NCBI GenBank assembly: GCA_963769715.1
Contig: CAVYNE010000029.1
Location: 62,001-126,000 of the forward strand
Direction of reading: 5' to 3'
DNA: 64,000 nt
From: Palsa-504 sp963769715
GTDB lineage: Bacteria > Actinomycetota > Actinomycetes > Streptosporangiales > Streptosporangiaceae
Below are positions 62,010 to 64,000 of this stretch, piece by piece; the first letter of the stretch is position 1, and the number at the start of each line of letters is the position of its first letter. The position numbers and the translations under genes were made by a program. The notes under the pieces are model-generated. The model was not told the origin of the DNA and ran no database searches. It saw only the letters and a list, made by a program, of their open reading frames with translations.

Positions 62010-62453
62010 TCAGTTGATATCGAACTCGTTGCCTTCCAGGTCCTTCATCCCGACCGCGTAGTGGTCCAGCCCTTCCTCGGACAATGCGCCAGTGATGGTG
62101 GCGCCCAGGCCGGCCAGCCGGCTGGCCTCCGCGTCGACTCGCTTCCTGCGAGTCTCGATCGGGTCCGTCCGCTCGCCACTGGCGTGGATGTCGAGGTGCA
62201 GCCGGTTCTTGACCGCCTTGGCATCTGGGACGACATGGAACCAGATGCTCGGCCCGTGGCCCTCTGGGTCGCTGATCCTGTCCGCCCCGTCGACCAGCTC
62301 CTCCTCGGGCACCCCCAGCTCGCGGTAGAAGTCGTTCCAGGTAGCGAATCCAGCCGGGGCCGGCGCGAGCTCATAGCCTAGCGCGGCGGCCCAGAACCGA
62401 GCCAGCCGGTCCGGGTCGGCACAGTCGATGACCAACTGAAAGCGGACAGGCAC
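62010..62453 (-). CDS. VOC/glyoxalase-like protein
   Basis: 147 residues of the Glyoxalase_6 type: VRFQLVIDCADPDRLARFWAAALGYELAPAP, SIWFHVVPDAKAVKNRLHLDIHAS, GATITGAL, MKDLEGNEFDIN. GTG 62453 with GGGGAGG 6-7 nt ahead. Related by fold to the VOC part at 14647 but more complete. Metal ligands are the usual His/Glu pattern by position; substrate unknown. Confidence 0.8.
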   Translation of the reverse strand: MPVRFQLVIDCADPDRLARFWAAALGYELAPAPAGFATWNDFYRELGVPEEELVDGADRISDPEGHGPSIWFHVVPDAKAVKNRLHLDIHASGERTDPIETRRKRVDAEASRLAGLGATITGALSEEGLDHYAVGMKDLEGNEFDIN

Positions 62454-62503
62454 CGGTTTCCTCCCCAGACCGCTCGGGTAGCTACCGCCATCCTGCCAGG
62501 CTG

Positions 62504-64000
62504 CTAGAAGGTGCCGGGCGACTTCTGCTGGATGCCGTACTGGGCCGCGACGGGATCCCATACTTGGATGAACGCCTTCTTAGAAGCGCCGGCCTGCTGG
62601 CTAGCGTTATACGCGGCGTTGTAGGCACTCGATTGAGCAGTCGGGGTGCACCCGGGGTTCAGCTGCTGCTGCGCCCAGGTCAGAAAGTCCCTGTCGGCAT
62701 CCAGCGAGTTGCGCAGGGCGGAGATCAGGTCGGACTTCACTGCCGCCCCATTCGCCAGAGCGGAGGTCGATAGGGCTGACGCCTGGTTGTACTCAGTGCT
62801 GCGTTGATTCACGACGTTCTGGATCTGACGGACCGCGCTGGACAGGTTCGTGCAACTAAATACCTCGCTGACTGCGCCTTGCAGTGCCTTTAGGGTGGCT
62901 GCGCTCGAACTCAGCAGATTGTTCACGGCGGCCGCCTGCCGGGATGCCAGGGTGGACGCCGATGACGATGACGGTGCTGAGGTTGCGGCGGGGGACAGAA
63001 CGGGGGAGGGCACGGCGGGGGAGGACACGGCCGGCGTGCCCGGTGTAGATCTGTCCGGCAGGGCAACGCCGATGGCCACCGCGGCGGCGATGGCCACAGC
63101 GGCGACAGCAAGGGTGAGTCTGATTACGCCAGGGCGGCGCCGGGGCTGGCGAGGGTAAGGTGCGCCCGGCCCGCCTATCGAGTCACGGCTCACCTGGCCC
63201 GGTCCGGCGGCAGGCTGGTCCTCCGGGGACAGCAGCTGACCGGGCCCAGACTGCACGGGCGTCGGGGTCTGCGTGGGCTCGTGCTCGAAATCCTGCTGCC
63301 TGGCAGGTCGCTTGTTGCCAGAGGCCAGCCGGGATTCTGCGACTGGCCTGGCGTGGCCCTGCGAGCGCAGCCGTGCGGGGTTATCTGACTCGCCGGGAAC
63401 GAGTCCCAGCGCCGTGCGCAGTTCTTCGGCGAACTGGCCACAGGTCGCATAACGGTCTGCCGGGTTCTTCGCAAGCGCCGTGGCCAGCACAACGTCGACT
63501 GCCGCGGGCAGGTCAGGGCGCCGCGCCGTAGCCGGGGGTGGTGGCGCGTAGAGCTGTGCGTACATTACCGTCAAGCCCTGGTCCTGCCCGAATGGCGCCG
63601 TGCCGCACAGCAGCTCGAACCCGGCGCAGGCCAGCGAGTACAGGTCCGCGCGTCCGTCGAGGGCGCGACCCTCGATTTGCTCTGGTGCAACGTAATCGAG
63701 CGTTCCTGCGGAGCGGACCGCCGTAATGATCTCGTCCGGCGACCAGTCCCTGCGCATCCCGAAATCAGAGAGGTATACGTGGTCGAAGCAGTGGCCGCCG
63801 GCCCAGTCAGGCGTTCTCCCGCCGACCTCGCTGCTGGCGTCGAAAAGCATGTTGGCGGGCTTGACGTTGCGGTGGATTACGCCGTGCGCGTGAGCGGTAT
63901 CCAGCGCCGACGCGACCTGGGCGATGACCTTCCAGGCCCGGGCAAGAGGAAGCGGCCCGAGCGGGCTGAGCAGCGACCGGGCATCGCCGCCCTGGACGTA
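62504..64000 (-). CDS. membrane-anchored Ser/Thr protein kinase with altered HRD motif (partial)
   Basis: The 5' end lies beyond the window; 498 residues are visible. The C-lobe of a PASTA/STPK-type kinase: AHGVIHRNVKPANMLF, with Asn in place of the catalytic Asp of HRD; DFG intact (LSDFGMRR), APE as YVAPEQ, GRADLYSLACAGFELLCGTAPF. Then a Pro/Gln-rich juxtamembrane region, TM (VIRLTLAVAAVAIAAAVAIGVAL) and an extracellular helical domain with two Cys. A D-to-N change in HRD usually abolishes phosphotransfer, so this may be a pseudokinase or regulated differently. Confidence 0.85.
   Translation of the reverse strand, partial: YVQGGDARSLLSPLGPLPLARAWKVIAQVASALDTAHAHGVIHRNVKPANMLFDASSEVGGRTPDWAGGHCFDHVYLSDFGMRRDWSPDEIITAVRSAGTLDYVAPEQIEGRALDGRADLYSLACAGFELLCGTAPFGQDQGLTVMYAQLYAPPPPATARRPDLPAAVDVVLATALAKNPADRYATCGQFAEELRTALGLVPGESDNPARLRSQGHARPVAESRLASGNKRPARQQDFEHEPTQTPTPVQSGPGQLLSPEDQPAAGPGQVSRDSIGGPGAPYPRQPRRRPGVIRLTLAVAAVAIAAAVAIGVALPDRSTPGTPAVSSPAVPSPVLSPAATSAPSSSSASTLASRQAAAVNNLLSSSAATLKALQGAVSEVFSCTNLSSAVRQIQNVVNQRSTEYNQASALSTSALANGAAVKSDLISALRNSLDADRDFLTWAQQQLNPGCTPTAQSSAYNAAYNASQQAGASKKAFIQVWDPVAAQYGIQQKSPGTF

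Overview
The window is 64 kb of very GC-rich DNA with strong third-position G/C bias, many GTG starts, GTGA/ATGA gene overlaps and gene families typical of Actinomycetota (DUF222/HNH proteins, AAA/LuxR giant regulators, Ser/Thr kinases with extracellular domains, F420/LLM-type oxidoreductase remnants). A filamentous soil actinobacterium is the best guess (inference only). No rRNA, tRNA, CRISPR array, insertion sequence or phage module was recognised.

Layout. 0-8 kb: a 16-residue-repeat helical protein, a divergent TetR/MFS efflux pair, an ECHDC3-like enoyl-CoA hydratase homologue, a methyltransferase, a divergent EamA transporter/Lrp regulator pair and a PhzF-like protein. 8.6-15.4 kb: a stand-alone dynamin-like GTPase, a frameshifted ribokinase, and a two-gene CHAD-ParA operon preceded by three 11-bp direct repeats that look like a PhoP (PHO) box upstream of a good promoter. 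15.4-23 kb: secreted protein, alpha/beta hydrolase, catalase, DUF222-HNH protein and the first of two near-identical secreted-protein cassettes.

23-38.3 kb is the metabolic core: a minus-strand soluble di-iron monooxygenase operon in the order prmA-prmB-prmC-prmD (hydroxylase alpha, reductase, hydroxylase beta, coupling protein), then an amidohydrolase, a DUF59 protein, a zinc alcohol dehydrogenase, a dedicated GroEL and an NRAMP metal transporter, possibly continuing into a sulfite-oxidase-like/flavin reductase/DUF6510 set. A divergent Fis-type activator (frameshifted in this sequence) and a GPR1/FUN34/YaaH-type acetate transporter (also frameshifted) lie on the other side. Two near-identical 15-bp palindromes flank the prmA-activator interval. 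The set reads as propane/acetone/phenol-type alkane oxidation: monooxygenase makes the alcohol, ADH oxidises it, chaperonin and metal/cluster proteins support the di-iron enzyme, transporter handles short-chain acids.

38-64 kb: phospholipase-C-type phosphoesterase, LCMT-family methyltransferase, cyclic-nucleotide-type phosphodiesterase, DUF2252 plus SHOCT pair, LPG-synthase-like membrane protein, the second secreted cassette, a membrane-anchored ECF sigma-like gene, then a decayed stretch (46.4-52.1 kb) of truncated and frameshifted genes mixed with intact ones, an AraC regulator with a probable leaderless promoter, a tandem array of small secreted proteins, a cyclase-AAA-LuxR giant regulator, a CoA-disulfide-reductase-like flavoprotein, two small conserved proteins and the 3' part of a Ser/Thr kinase whose HRD motif reads HRN. 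Several genes carry single-base indels in short homopolymers, so sequence error must be separated from true decay before the pseudogene calls are trusted.
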